Origin: Diospyros lotus
Taxonomy: Eukaryota > Streptophyta > Magnoliopsida > Ericales > Ebenaceae
Direction: 5' to 3'
Length of the DNA stretch: 64,000 bases
NCBI RefSeq assembly: GCF_014633365.1
Contig: NC_068350.1
Span: forward strand, 31,425,119 to 31,489,118
Below, piece by piece: positions 1-54,327 of this stretch. Under the pieces are notes generated by a model. The model saw nothing but the letters and a program-made list of their open reading frames with translations. It was not told the DNA's origin and ran no database searches. The number at the start of each line of letters is the position of its first letter. Within the stretch, counting starts at the first letter, position 1. Both the position numbers and the translations under genes were made by a program.

Positions 1-164
1 CCACATCATTTTCCTTTGGCATGTCGGCTTCAGGGCACTCCCTATAGTTGATTTGGTCATTCATAGCGGTAAGAAATTATCCTATATCCTCAATTTATCT
101 GCAAATTCTCTTTTTGCCCCAAGGTAAATTACCCTTGAGTCTTTAGAAATTCTCGGGTATTACA
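1..164 (-). mobile_element. Edge fragment of a Ty3-gypsy-type LTR
   Basis: The + strand ends in GGGTATTACA at 164. This is the reverse complement of the TGTAATACCC start seen on better preserved gypsy LTRs in this window (49155; minus-strand copies ending at 23002 and 27953). The other end lies outside the window, so length and target duplication cannot be checked. The call rests on one terminus only. Confidence 0.4.
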
Positions 165-2168
165 CTAGCATTAGAAACAATAGCAACTATTTTATCAGAA
201 CTAGTACCAGACTTGTTCTTTTTAGAACCATTTAATATTACAGAAAATAAACCTAGTTCAGTAAGCTAAAATTTCATTTGTTGTTGCCAGCGGGGGAAAT
301 TTTTTCCAATAAACTTTTAAGCTTTGCCAAACAAAGAATTAATAAGTTTCATTCTAAGTTACCGAAACAAAAATTTTCTTCTCTAAGAATGTTGAAAAGT
401 AGATTATACTTATGACAAAACCAAAGAATTCAATACTGTAGTAGGAAACAACAAAACAACAAAAGGCAATAATTCAATAAAAGACAAAGGTCAAAACGAC
501 AAAAGGCAAAAATTTAATAAATGACAAAGGTTTAGAATAACCTGTGGATTGAAGCACATTGAATCATTATCCTTAGATAAGAAATGCCCCTGCTGTACCA
601 AGAATATTGATTTATGTTCTTCTCCCAAGATATGACAGTCCTCTTGTTGTGCAACTAAGAGAATCCTCAAACTAGATGATCTCCCAAGAATGCTCATAGT
701 CAAAAATCAGATAAGAATGATTTTGAATGTCAAAAGAGATAGAAAGAAATTTCTGTAGAGAAATAGAGAAGAATAGGAGTGATCGGTAGTGTTTTTTTCT
801 AAAAGAAAAGCTTTCATATTTAAAGTCTTTTTCCCAACATCAAAAAGCTAAAAAATAGGGATAGAAGTTGTTATAATACCCATTTACAGAAACTAGTGGG
901 ATTTTATCCTTAAAGAATAGGTCCTCTTTTACCTGTTCCAATAAAAATATGAATTTTAAATCATGAAAAGGAACACATAATAGACCAATATCCAAAATAA
1001 AAGATTTCATACATATACAATAAAGTTAGATTTCAGTTTCAAATATTCGCCAATATTCCCCATGCAATAACACGTATCACCAATAAAAATCACATCAAGT
1101 GGTGTACCTGACAATTTTCCATGATGTATAAACATCAATTAACCAAGGGAACCATAATCTTCAATAATCAATTCAATTCCCAATAAATATCTCAATGGCA
1201 GTATAACCCTAGATCTAAAACGTACAAGGAGACCCAGTAATTTCCTTGGGATCTACCCCCAATTACTTGGTGGATTGTGTCCAAAATTTATCAGATCATC
1301 TCCCCTTGTTGAAAAATTAAAATGCCCATTGCACCGTGTAGGTAGCCAAATTTCAGTTGCCAAGTCACTTCCCCAATGGTTCCAAAACAATTTATTTTCA
1401 CATGCCAACACCATTACAAAACTTTTCAAAACGATTTTATAAATCCCCATTCTCAATTTGTTTCTAAATCATAAGTTTGGGCATATATATCAACTAACAA
1501 AATTGAGAGCATTTGTTATGTCAAAATAATTTTCAACATGCATGGGAATAATTTTCAAAGCATACTAGTGCAAGAATAACCACTCGGCTAACCCCTTCGT
1601 AGCGGAAATCCACAAATATGGAGCAACTTTGCTGCTCACAAATTCTCATTGCTCAAAGTTTGATTATTTAATCTCCTCTAAGTGTGTATTTATATGCTTC
1701 TTAGGGCACATTCAATTTCTTTTTGGTTTTGTATTCAATCCTTAACTCTAATTTATCTCAACCCTCTGATTTGCATTTCCAATGTCTGACTTATCCTAAT
1801 TTCCCAATTGCATCAAAACATGTTCAGATAACCTCCATATATGTCTGATTTATCACTCAATTATCCCTTAGAGTCAATCCTAATCCATCTCAAATTCTCT
1901 TCCAATAACAGATATGTATGTGTATATATATATCATTCCGATTTTTCCTTTTTTTTATCCAAGATTAATGAAGTTTATCCTCAATTCAGACTTTGCATTG
2001 ACAAAACTGGATCAAGATGATGACAGAGAAGTTCGATGCAAATATACCTCAGTTTATTGTTTGGTTCTAATACAGTTGCCTACAACAAAATATTTGCATA
2101 AACCATTCCTAAACTGCAATGTCCTAGCCTTTTGTTAATTTGATAATATGTGCGATTTTTTCTTGCAG
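165..2168. other. Probable intron of the receptor kinase gene, no recognisable gene
   Basis: This AT-rich stretch lies before the first exon I can see (2169). The gene needs further 5' exons (signal peptide, LRR cap, first LRRs) and none is readable here, so this is probably part of an upstream intron. The segment around 1570-1700 resembles LTR-type sequence but has no termini or coding remnants I can support. Confidence 0.45.
452..531. repeat. Tandem duplication, period 40 bp, two copies
   Basis: Two adjacent units share ACAAAAGGCAA near their start and GACAAAGGT at their end. AAAAGGCAA occurs at 461 and again at 501. A few substitutions separate the copies. Confidence 0.6.
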
Positions 2169-44370
<42,202 letters not shown>

Positions 44371-45715
44371 CATCAGCCCCCCGCTTTGATAAAGGTACCA
44401 TCAAAACATGTACAAAGGGTTGCAAATCAACTCTTTTTACCCCCTTTAGAAAGAATACTACAAGGTCTTGTCCAAATATGTACATTAACTGGGTTGGGTT
44501 GATTTCACCGCTGATAGAATCATACGATTCACTATTCGAATTTATAGGGTGAATCGAAAATCTCTTAGAATCAATCATGAATTGTACAATTCATTCGATT
44601 TGTGCAACTTTATCTGCATGTGTACTTTAATTAATTATTCCTCCGATTTAGCTATGTTTGAAGACAAAAGATGATGAAGATGATGATGCTCTTGAACTTG
44701 AAGATGAAAGATGATTGATAATTAATGAAGATTATGGACAATTGAGGTTATTAGTAGTTTAATAATTTTTTTTTTTTAGCTTGTTATTTTGAAAGTGGTT
44801 TGATTTGGTGCAATTTGAATTTAAAGGCAACATGAATATACTTTTGCCATTTGATAAAATTTTAAACTTAGCAAATATATTTATATTTAAAAGAATTTAT
44901 CATAATGGGCACATTATTTATTTTCTATAGATATATATATTATTTATAATTGAAATTAAGAATGTGTACTGAATCTTACGATTCATGATTCATGATCATG
45001 ATGGGCAACTTTGTTTTACAATTCTTTTTTAATTCATTAGCAGCATTTATCATTCAGCTCATACGAGATACGGCTATGTTTAAGTTGAGAGATTAATTTC
45101 TCATAATTTTTGTCCAAGCAATAAGTTCGAAACTGCAAATTTCAGTTATTGATAATCATCCCTATTTAGGATAATTAGATATTTGTTGTATTTCTCTTTT
45201 AAGTCATGACTCTTGACTCTTTACTTTTTGACACCACAATAGTAATTAGTGATCAACAGAATGGGTATTGACCTGCCAATTTTTGTGCCTCTCCCTCTTA
45301 GGTAGAATGTTGGTTTTCTATTTTTTTTTTTTTTATTTAAAAACAAAAATTGGAGTTTGATTGCTTATTTTTATATTAAAAAATGTTGACCACTTTTTAA
45401 AAAATAAAAATAAGGATAAATATTCTTTTCTAATTTTAATTTTATTTATAATTCCTCCTCCCACCATCAATTGCAAAAGTCACTGCAGGGTCACTTGCAA
45501 GCCTTTTAACTCTACAGAAGTTGGGGAGGAGAAAAAACAAAATACAAAAAAATTAAAAGCAAAAGTGAAAATACACTATAGTTATTGAAGTGTTCCTATA
45601 TAATTCCTGAAGGGAAGAGCCAGTTTTGTTTGGTGATCTAGAAAGGACAAATTTAGAAACTAATTCATTGCTTGATTAATTATGGTTAAAAGTATAATTT
45701 ATATAGTTTTTTTTA
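44371..45715. other. 3' flank of the receptor kinase gene
   Basis: Contains the 3' untranslated region, whose end I cannot place; no convincing AATAAA appears in the first 300 bp. GAT-rich repeats lie at 44670-44715. GAATCATACGATTCA (44517) and GAATCTTACGATTCA (44971) are near-identical near-palindromes 454 bp apart. Confidence 0.55.
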
Positions 45716-46558
45716 TTCTATAATGGTATTCTATATTATGATTTCTAACATAATAAGTCTTCACCATTGTTGTCAGTTTAAGAGCAAATGTCGCCATTCA
45801 TATGGTTTTTGGTCATTATAGTGGGAGGAATATGTTTCTTACCACCACCATTGTTCTATTACTTGATTTGGTCTAATAGAAAAAGTCAAAGACTTGTCTT
45901 CGTCGTTGTGTTCCATCTTAATAGGTTTCTATCTCTATATTTATTCCATTATAACACTCTTAACCTCTCATTAACTAAGTGGTAGACTTATTCCTTAACA
46001 TTTTTAGATTTATAGGCTGGTATCGACTCTAGCGGTAAGGATCGTGGTAGGCGATTCTAACTACATTTGCCCTAGGCATGCTTCGGGCTATAGCACGTTC
46101 ACTACACTTTACTGAACTTATGTATGAGAACATTTATATTCTTTGGTGTTCTAAATAATTTGGCAATGTGACCAGATGATGACTTCAGCCAGTGAGCACT
46201 TAAATCCCAAGATGATAGTTATAGTAATTTTTATGGTAAACTTGAAATGTTTAAAATAATAGATGGTAAACAGTTCATTGTAAGGTTTACTATTCCCTAT
46301 TAGAGTCTATAACTTCTTAAGGGATAGTGTCGGTAGTGTTCTATAATGGTATTCTACATTATGAGTTCTAACATAATAAGCCTTCACCATTGTTGTTGGT
46401 TTAAGAGCAAATGTCGCAATTCATATGGTTTTTGGTCATTATAATGAGAGGAAGATGCCACCACCATTGTTCTATTACTTGATTTGGTCTTAATAGAAAA
46501 AGGCAAAGACTTGTCTTTGTCATTGTGTGCCAATCTTAATTAGGGTTCTATCTCTATC
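45716..46558. repeat. Direct duplication of about 220 bp
   Basis: 45716-45940 and 46339-46558 match with scattered changes (both start TTCTATAATGGTATTCTA and contain ATGGTTTTTGGTCATTATA). The ~400-bp spacer is unrelated to them. A short primer-like TGGTATCGACTC lies at 46018. A TRIM (terminal-repeat element in miniature) is possible but unproven; the repeat ends lack clear TG/CA borders. Confidence 0.8.
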
Positions 46559-46869
46559 ACAATGGGGTTTCTCTCTAAAACCCTAGTCGCAAGGGTGATG
46601 AAGAATGGAATGCAATTAATGTTTGTTTAAGACATCATACTTAGACTTCATATTTTTAGCTTAGCATTGCCAATATTCCAAAAATTAAATATTTAATTAC
46701 TCTAAAATGGAGAATAAATTACATACTCATATATCCTTCCCTCCTCCATAATCAAATACAACATATGTCATATATATCACCAACTTATCATTACATAAAT
46801 CTGTCTCCAGATACATAATATCTCACAAGAATTGCATCACACAAATTAACATTTGTAATTAAGAGACTT

Positions 46870-47800
46870 GAAACATTCCATCAATGTGTAACATCTCTAG
46901 TGGTATGGCCAATGTGTTCCAACACCTCAAATGGACAAAATCCTGGACCACAATTTTTCAACTCTCCCAATACAAGTAATTCCCAAGATAAGTAATCCCT
47001 AACCATGAATTCTAAGTCCCTCCTTCTTGTATCCATATTGGACTTTTATCTACTCTAAGCTATATACATTTTATCTGAAGTCACCCAAATTTTATTTATA
47101 GTCTATCACACTAGTTTTTAAGTCCCATAAATCTCAAGTCCCCAACCTTAGTCTAACATAAAGGTGATTAACACTTTCTCCCTCACAATTGCTCATGTGA
47201 TGCAATTCCAATTCCCCAATAATAATTGTTGTTATATGCAAAATTGGACTAACAATAACTAATCATCCCAATTACTCCCAAAATTCATGACACATGCTCA
47301 CAGCATATCCTTTAAAGCATGTATGATTCTCTCAAACTGTTCGTTAGTTTAAGTATAATATCTATAGTAAACCTCAACTATGTGTGTAAACAAGATTGCA
47401 AAACTTTTCTAAAATTTCAAGATAACCTCAAATTCCTATTTGACACAATACTTTTAAGAACTCTTTGTAGTCTAACTACTTTCTCAATATATTGCTTTGC
47501 CAACTTCATCAGAGGGTCTATGACCTTAATAGTTAAAATTTGTGCTAACTTGGCTCGTTTGCGCACAATAACTCATATTGCATCATTCCACTTTATTGTC
47601 CTCAATAATTTGGTCATCAAGTACATCATGACATGATCTTACTTCCATTGTTGGATCTTCAATGGTTGTAATGATTTAATAGTTTTTTATGTCCAATTTT
47701 AACTTATTGGCACAATAGATATTTAGTGACAAAGTCACCTTTTTCTTCATCTAATGTGGCCTCACAAATTTCAATGGTCTATATGTCATTACATAAGGAT
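46870..47800 (-). pseudogene. Ty3-gypsy integrase remnant
   Basis: On the minus strand, right to left: WVIVRKRAKLAQILTIKVID-like sequence with PLMKLAKQYIEKVVRL (47620-47450), matching the IWVIVDRLTKSAHFLPIK region of gypsy integrase. Then NEQFERIIHALKDML and ACVMNFGS (47350-47280), matching TERTIQTLEDMLRACVIDF. Then LVQQTINKIW, DTRRRDLEFMVRDYL and GPGFCPFEVLEHIGH (47110-46890), the C-terminal half. Full of stops. No LTR was found next to it. Confidence 0.8.
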
Positions 47801-48330
47801 CAATTATTATACAAAACCCTACTAAAATAAAACCTATGTAGTTTAAAAGATTATAAGACCATACACTTGTAATATGTAGCCAAAACTAAATAAAATGTTC
47901 ATCCACACCTTATATTCAAAAATCATATTCCTTCATTCAATAACCTTCTCTTTGTTATTAAAAGATTCACACCCACATTTGTATATGCATACATTTTGTA
48001 GAAGAAAAATACATTTTAGGGTGAGCAGTATATTTATTAGGCATTGTATTAACATTTTGATATGTATTGTATTTCAATAAATTTCAAATACATCAAAAAT
48101 TCACATGTAACATGCATTCTCCAAAAAAATATCTAATGAGTATATGCATAACTATTTTTAACATTTTTTCACGAGGAATTCAAAATAGCATTTATGAAGT
48201 CAAACCATCATGTCAAATAATCAAAGGAAAGATTGTTGATACCCATTACCTTAAAAAGACTTGTGTTCCTTCCATCCCAACAGGGTTGATTGAACTAGTT
48301 GTAATGGAGGCGAAATGCCATGATTAGGTG
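47801..48330. other. Unassigned AT-rich sequence
   Basis: No element end, coding motif or repeat that I can support between the gypsy remnant and unit H. Confidence 0.5.
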
Positions 48331-49130
48331 ATCTTCACGATGAGGGTGGCTGGCACCTAGAAGCACTGCGACGCTCAAGTCAGTGAGGATTTCAAATATC
48401 AAAGTGTGGATAAGGCTTGGAAAGAACATACCTTGGCATGTGATTAAGCTGGTTTATATAGAGATAAAGGTGCCTTGCGTATCGCCGGTTGTCGTGGGAG
48501 GATAGAGGGTCGAGATGCACAGTAGTGATATGGATAATCCTCGAGGATCTAGGATCTGATGAAAATTATGAGTTGATGAGAATTAACGTTCGAGTTGTTT
48601 GAGGTTGATAGAATTCATTACTAGCGCGAGGATCTCGACCTAGATGGAAAGATTATTCGAGCTTCTTGGAATGAGATCTAGTATGGGTGTCAGGTTTGGT
48701 GCCAAGCTATGGACCCTCGACCCAATGGATCAATATGGTCCAAAGCCCCCAGGTCAAATGTTTGCAGGGACAAGCATCCGAGCTCGGAGCATGGGCGAGG
48801 TGGTGATAACGCTCTAGTTTGCCTCAACGTTGGGCCGAGCTTACTGGAGTTGAGCTAGCTAAGGCCAAGCTTAATGTAAGTGAGCTCGATAGTTCCAATG
48901 GTGTTTTTCAAGGTACTAACAAGTAGTGCACGCGGTCTCGAGATTCAAGGCATCAGGTCCAAAAGATGGGGCATCGTGAACTGATAAGGAGTCATTCCAT
49001 CATTTCCACTTGTGGTGTTTAACACGTTCTAAATGGCGTGACAGCTGGCATGATTTCTGTGGGTGATTGATGACGCTTGATTTTTATCTGTTGGATGTAT
49101 TGGGCCTCGATCTTTATCATTGAGTGGTAC

Positions 49131-49139
49131 TATATAAGG
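49131..49139 (+). promoter_or_regulatory. TATA box of unit H
   Basis: TATATAAGG in a GC-richer context. The solo LTR target site lies about 24 bp downstream, which is where transcription would be expected to start. Confidence 0.5.
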
Positions 49140-49154
49140 GCATCTATAGGCTGT

Positions 49155-51328
49155 TGTAATACCCATATTTTTGTGAGGTTGCCACGTAATTTAGACAAGT
49201 TTAAAATATCAAAAAATATGCTTGAAATGGCAACAAGTGACCGAATCAACTGCAGGAAGTGCCCTGAAGCTTAGATACCTAAGAACAAAGGTATATCTTT
49301 GACGAGCATCCCGATGTGAGATTTATGACACTGAAAGAAATAAAATAAGAGACGATTTTTGGTTAAGCTAAGTTGTAGCCTAAAAAAAATCGACTGATGG
49401 TAAGGGCTTCCCGAAAATCGTACATATCGAGTAATTTTGAGTTATTAATTTTGAAATTTTAAGTATCTCGATAAATTTGATGTTTGAGGGTGTAATTATA
49501 ATTAGAGAATTATCCAAATGAAATAAGGATGAAATTATAAGCTCATGTGGTAAAATATTAAAGTTGAGAACTTGAAATAAGGGTCAAAATGTCATTTGAA
49601 AAAGTTTGGGATATTAGCTTGCATTTCAAAAGTTAAATTCATTCTAGCTTTGGATTTGAAAAGCCATTCAATTATAGGTTTGAGTCTTTGGAGTCCATGG
49701 CTAAGCTTGTGACAAGTGGCATAATGTGATTGGTTTAAGAAATCTATAAATAGAGGTCATGAGTTGATCTCAAATCATTCCAAAGTTTGAGAGTTGAGGC
49801 ATTCTAAGTGAAGGAGCTTGCTCTAGAGAGAGGGAAGGAATTTCTGCAAGAAGGTGGGAAGAAAGTGGCGGAGAACGAGCTTCGTCGGAGTTGCAGGTCT
49901 TCGCCGAAATTCACCAAAATCAATCAAAAAAAAAGTGAGGTAAGTCTGTTCTTTTTGATAGTCTTGTAGAGGGGGAAGAGAGGGTCGCTTAGGTTCAAAT
50001 AGGGGTCGAATCAAAGTTAAAATGAGGAAGTTATGGCTGAAATACGAAAATGAGGCGAAGCTATCCGAATCTGCTAGGCTGCGCGTGAGTTACACGTGCT
50101 AGAAAGTGGCTGCGCGTGAAGGCACGTGGCCCACCTTTCCAGGGCGTGTAAGGGCGCGTTAAGGCCAGATTTTTCTTCAACTTTTCCAGTTTTGTCCCTA
50201 ATTTAATACCCTTCAACCCTATGTAAAAATATTTAAAGTAAGGTTTACCAAAATGCATGTTTTCTGCAGAAACCTAGGCAGTTTGCAGTGAAACCGTACA
50301 GTCTAAGAGATAAACCAACAAAGTGAGACTCCTATACTCCAAATCCTATTTTTTATTCTCTTATGAGAGACTCCCATTGCATGAGACATGTTTTGTGAAG
50401 TTCTTCTACGTAAACTCTTATTGTTCTCTTACGTGAAATCATATTGCATATATGAAATGTATTTTTCTAAAAAATATATGCTATTGGCTTTTTAACTATT
50501 GTATTTATAAAATTCGTGTGGCCATACTGTTGCACCTATTTGTTGTTAGCCGGGGGAAAAAGTCGGATATCCCCCGAGAGGCACTATGCGTGCGCCATCG
50601 AGAAAGCTCTCGTAGGAAAGACCGTGAGTCTAAGGGACAATGGATGTGGTGTTTACATGAGTTCTATGAGGTCGGGCCGAGGTGACATGGTTAAGGACCT
50701 CCCGAGAGGCGCTATGCGTGCGCCATTGAGAAAGCTCTCGTTGGAGAAGGCTAACATGTTCACGAGACACTTCGGAGTAGTTCTCATTATTTTTCTCATA
50801 CGTTTTATACTTGATCATGCATTGATATAAACTATTTTTGGAGCTCTCACTAAAAGATTCATCTTCTAATTGGACCATGTCCCTGGAATATTCAAACGTT
50901 CTAGGTTCGATAAGCGGCTCTAAGGGAAAAGAGGTAGCTGAAGAATAAGCTTAATTTGCTACCTGTAGCATGTTTAGCATATCTATGTTTATGTGCGAAT
51001 CTATGTATGTTTTGGATATATTTAAGATGTTCAGTTATCACTTGCGAGAGATTATGTCCATGTAATACATTTTGTAGATGTCTTGAACAATTTTATTAAT
51101 GATAAATAAAGTATTATGGTTGTGAACCATATTAGGTTCGATCTAGCTTCCGTATTTGAAATTTTAACACCTGTCTTAGCTATTCGAGTATTGGTTTTGT
51201 TAGGCTGAGAAGGTGATAATTAAGGTTTTTGAGAATTTGTGTGATGTATGTTAGCGATTGTGTTATGGAAAAAATTTTATTCCTGAAATCCTAAGTTATA
51301 ACACGCCTGAAAAATTTGGGGTGTTACA
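49155..51328 (+). mobile_element. Ty3-gypsy solo LTR, family X copy 2
   Basis: Starts TGTAATACCCATA and ends GGGGTGTTACA; 2,174 bp. Flanks are GCTGT (49150-49154) and GCTGC (51329-51333), a target duplication with one mismatch. TATA box TATAAATAG at 49745-49753. GC-richer block with CACGTG-type motifs at 50080-50165. A 43-bp segment (CCCGAGAGGC ... AAAGCTCTCGT) is repeated at 50573 and 50701. No internal gypsy sequence adjoins. Same family as the X1 LTR at 25784 (2,170 bp, same ends). Confidence 0.9.
49745..49753 (+). promoter_or_regulatory. TATA box of solo LTR X2
   Basis: TATAAATAG about 590 bp into the LTR, with a leader-like sequence downstream. The equivalent TATAAATAG lies 413 bp into the X1 LTR. 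Confidence 0.6.
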
Positions 51329-51787
51329 GCTGCTTTCCCGCTTTCTACATTTGTAGGTTGTTCTCAGACTTCCATTCTTGTGTGACCTTCTTACTTCCCT
51401 ATTGCTTCCATCCTTGATCGCTAGTCAACCTTCGTCCTTGACACTTCGCCGAACCCTTCAAGTAATTCCTCAGATTTGGTCCTCCCTTTGCACTTTCATT
51501 TTGTCACTTCGATTTCTCTATTATCAGACATCATTGCGAGACCGGGGGCAAATTTGGGAAGGAGGCCAATTTATGCGTCTGTCATAAGGGGACCCTCGGT
51601 GAGGCATCCGGTGCTCTCACGGGAGGTTAGCCACCGAGCCGTGCTGCCAAGGAGAGAAACTTTTAGGTATAGATTGTGGGGTTCTTAGGATAGCTCAGAA
51701 TAGGCATCAAATGTCGATTTCTGGCTCTATTTGCCCTAGTCTTTTCGGGACATTGTAGGTATTACATACATGGGTAGAAGGACTATT

Positions 51788-52040
51788 ATGGGCGTCGTGA
51801 GTGGCGGGGAGGAAACTAGGCCTGATAATATGGGTTTGTCTTAGAGTCTGCCTTATAGCAGATATGCTTGGGAGAGCAAGGATGTGGCTAAGATCGCCTC
51901 CGCGAATGACTCATTTGAGAGAATCATCGAGCTGAGGAAGCAAGTAATTCTATCAACTGTTGGGGATAAGGGCTTCTTCGTGTGTTTCCCATGTGGGGAG
52001 GAGAAGCGAATCCACATGGAGTTGGCTTCATGTTAGTTCT
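51788..52040 (+). pseudogene. Unit H, first coding piece
   Basis: The ATG at 51788 reads MGVVSGGEETRPDNMGLS and hits a stop, then continues in frame with YAWESKDVAKIASANDSFER and VGDKGFFVCFPCGEEKRIHM. No family recognised in this part alone. It precedes the PF04195-like piece, from which it is separated by the SIRE-like LTR. Confidence 0.45.
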
Positions 52041-52046
52041 ATATAA

Positions 52047-53640
52047 TGGCAAATATATCCCAAGAGGGGGGTGAATTGGGATATGGGTAAATTTTCAATA
52101 ATTTAAAAAGTTTTGCTTGTAGTACACTATGTTTCAAAACCTGAGGAAGTATGTTTCAAAACTAACCTTTCTGTTAAGTATCTTTCGAAATATAGATGAG
52201 TATGTCTTGAAATCAAACTTATTGTCAAGTATGTTTTGAAACCTTCTATAGTATGTTAAGAAACCTTACTCTCTGATTGCAAATATTGAAACTCCTTTAG
52301 TTTTTCAAAAACGATTCTTTTGAAAGCATGAACAAGGATAACAACAAGTAGGAATGAGAAATCAAGTACACATGAGATTTATAGTGGTTCGACACTCACC
52401 TACTCCACTACCTTCAAGCTTACCCATTTGAAGGATTTGCAAACCACAATCACTTTCACTAGTGATCAAGGACACCAAGGGTTTTACCACGATTCACCCT
52501 AAAACCTTACACAATGAGTTTTTACGGGCTCAACTCAAACCTTACAACAAGATAAACAACACTTATCTTTTACATCCCAACAATTTGAATGTAATTAAAA
52601 AAATCTTACCAAATAGTTATTACAAACCTATTAGTATGGAGTGAGGAGAGCTTGAAAGGATGAGAGCTTTGGTTTTAATTTGTTTCTCCTTTTCACACCA
52701 CAATGCACACCACAGAATGATTGCAAAGATCTTCTTTGAGAGCTTGTTAACAAAGCTTTGTTTGCTTGTGCTTGTGGCAAAAATCTCTTGTAGATGTGTA
52801 AACTTTTGTATGCTTGTAAGAGGTGGTTCTTGTCTTCAAAGAACTGATATATGTATTAAAGATATAGATTTTTGGCTAATTATAACCTTTAGAGATAATA
52901 TAATAAAGTAGGTTTTGAAACATATATATCAGGTTTCGAAATAACATATTTTTACACAGATGTTTCGAAACATACATCCCATGTTTCGAAACATACAGCC
53001 TTTACAGCTGGATATGCACCAAAAGATAAAATGAGTGGAGGACATCTTTTAAAAGCAAAATGATTTGGTTTTATTCTCCACTTATAACATATAATCTGAA
53101 ATTTAGAACATCAAGGTATGGAGATTAATTCAAGAATTATCTTTTCAAATAGCTTTTGAAATAAAGTGCAAAAGCATGACAAATTTTTCAAATATTCTTC
53201 TGACAGAGTTAGATGTTTCGAAATATGAAATGAAGGTTTCGAAACATACTTCAGAAACTTCTTTCAAAACATATGTAGCTTAAAACATTAAAATGCTCTG
53301 CAGACAGAGACATAGGTTTCGAAACATGATACGGTAAGTTTCGAAACATATTGCTTAGATTCAAGATAAGTTTTGAAATATGATATGCAGATTTAGCAAA
53401 CATTGAAACCTAGACAAAGTGCATTTCGAAACATATATAGAAACATATAAGAACAGTGTTTCGAAACGTAAATACTTGGTTTCAAAACATCATACATGAA
53501 CTTGGATTTTTTCAAACATTTAAGCATTCGTGCCAAAAATTATTCATGCATTGTTTCGAAATATGAAAGCTTATTTCGAAATATGATTTTTCACAAAGAT
53601 AGGTTTTGCATCAAACACATTTTCTCATATACCAAAAAAT
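52047..53640. mobile_element. SIRE/Maximus-like copia LTR with repeated TTTCGAAA palindromes
   Basis: Near its left end is CCCAAGAGGGGGGTGAATTG, and further in TTTATAGTGGTTCGACACTC, both recurrent in plant SIRE-type LTRs. About a dozen TTTCGAAA palindromes, mostly as TGTTTCGAAACAT, lie within it, especially 52945-53580, plus decayed forms TTTCAAAA and TTTTGAAA. No pol sequence is present, so it is a solo LTR or fragment. Exact borders and duplication were not found; orientation not assigned. Confidence 0.6.
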
Positions 53641-53650
53641 ATGATACAAT

Positions 53651-54210
53651 ACTTCGGACATGGATTTGAGGTCAATCCTCATGGACGAGACGTTCTTCAC
53701 ACGTCTTCGATTGGGGCTCCCTTTCACCGACTTCCAAAGCTCGGTGCTGGCGATGTTGAACGTCACTCCAACCCAACTACATCTGAACAGTTGGGCTTTC
53801 GTTTGGGCCTTAGAGGTGCTTTCTAGATTTCTAGGTCAAGAAGCGAGTACAGGGATATTCTTCTACTTTTTTCCAATCAAATGGGGTTAGCAAAGGTAGC
53901 TAGGTGTCCTTGAACAGTCTTTCGAGGAGGCAATTATTGAAGCCCCTTAATAGCTCATTCAAGGGTTTCAAGGTCAATTTCTTCAAGGTGGCCTCCCGAA
54001 AGGACGAGCTCGCCTTCTTCCTAGGCCCAAATGGCCAGCATAAGTACCCTTTGTACTAGAGGAGCGAGTCGAACTCTCTTATAGGCATAAATATTAAAGC
54101 CTCATCCTGGAGGATCAAGCAATGGTAGATGTGCTTAAGACTTCTCCAGTACTGGAGACATCGGCTTTCATCAAGCTCATGGATGACCAAGAGGGTTTGG
54201 CAGAGTATAT
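53651..54210 (+). pseudogene. Unit H, gag-like domain (PF04195-like)
   Basis: The frame from 53660 reads MDLRSILMDETFFTRLRLGL, PFTDFQSSVLAMLNVTPTQL, HLNSWAFVWALEVLSRFLGQ and GIFFYFFPIKWG. The LPFTxFxxxVLxxLNVxPxQLHxNSWAF pattern is that of the N-terminal domain shared by many plant mobile-element proteins. Stops follow near 53890 and 53950. A further stretch (SPVLETSAFIKLMDDQEGLA, about 54140-54205) ends at a possible donor (GTGTAGG). Confidence 0.6.
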
Positions 54211-54327
54211 GTGTAGGCTCCTACTTTGTTTTCTTTTTTCCTTGCAACTATATACTTTTTCTTTTCTTCTTCCTATCGTGCCTACTTGCTTCTCATACTA
54301 TCTGTTTCCTATTTTCAGACTCCATAG

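Noticed and set aside
491..703. 70-codon minus-strand frame starting MTMSILGRSSSLRILL
   Set aside because: Short, no recognisable domain, in sequence that should be intron.
45991..46110. Possible tRNA-like segment (GGCTGGTATCGACTC...)
   Set aside because: I could not build a cloverleaf or find A and B box spacing; the match is better explained as a primer-site-like word.
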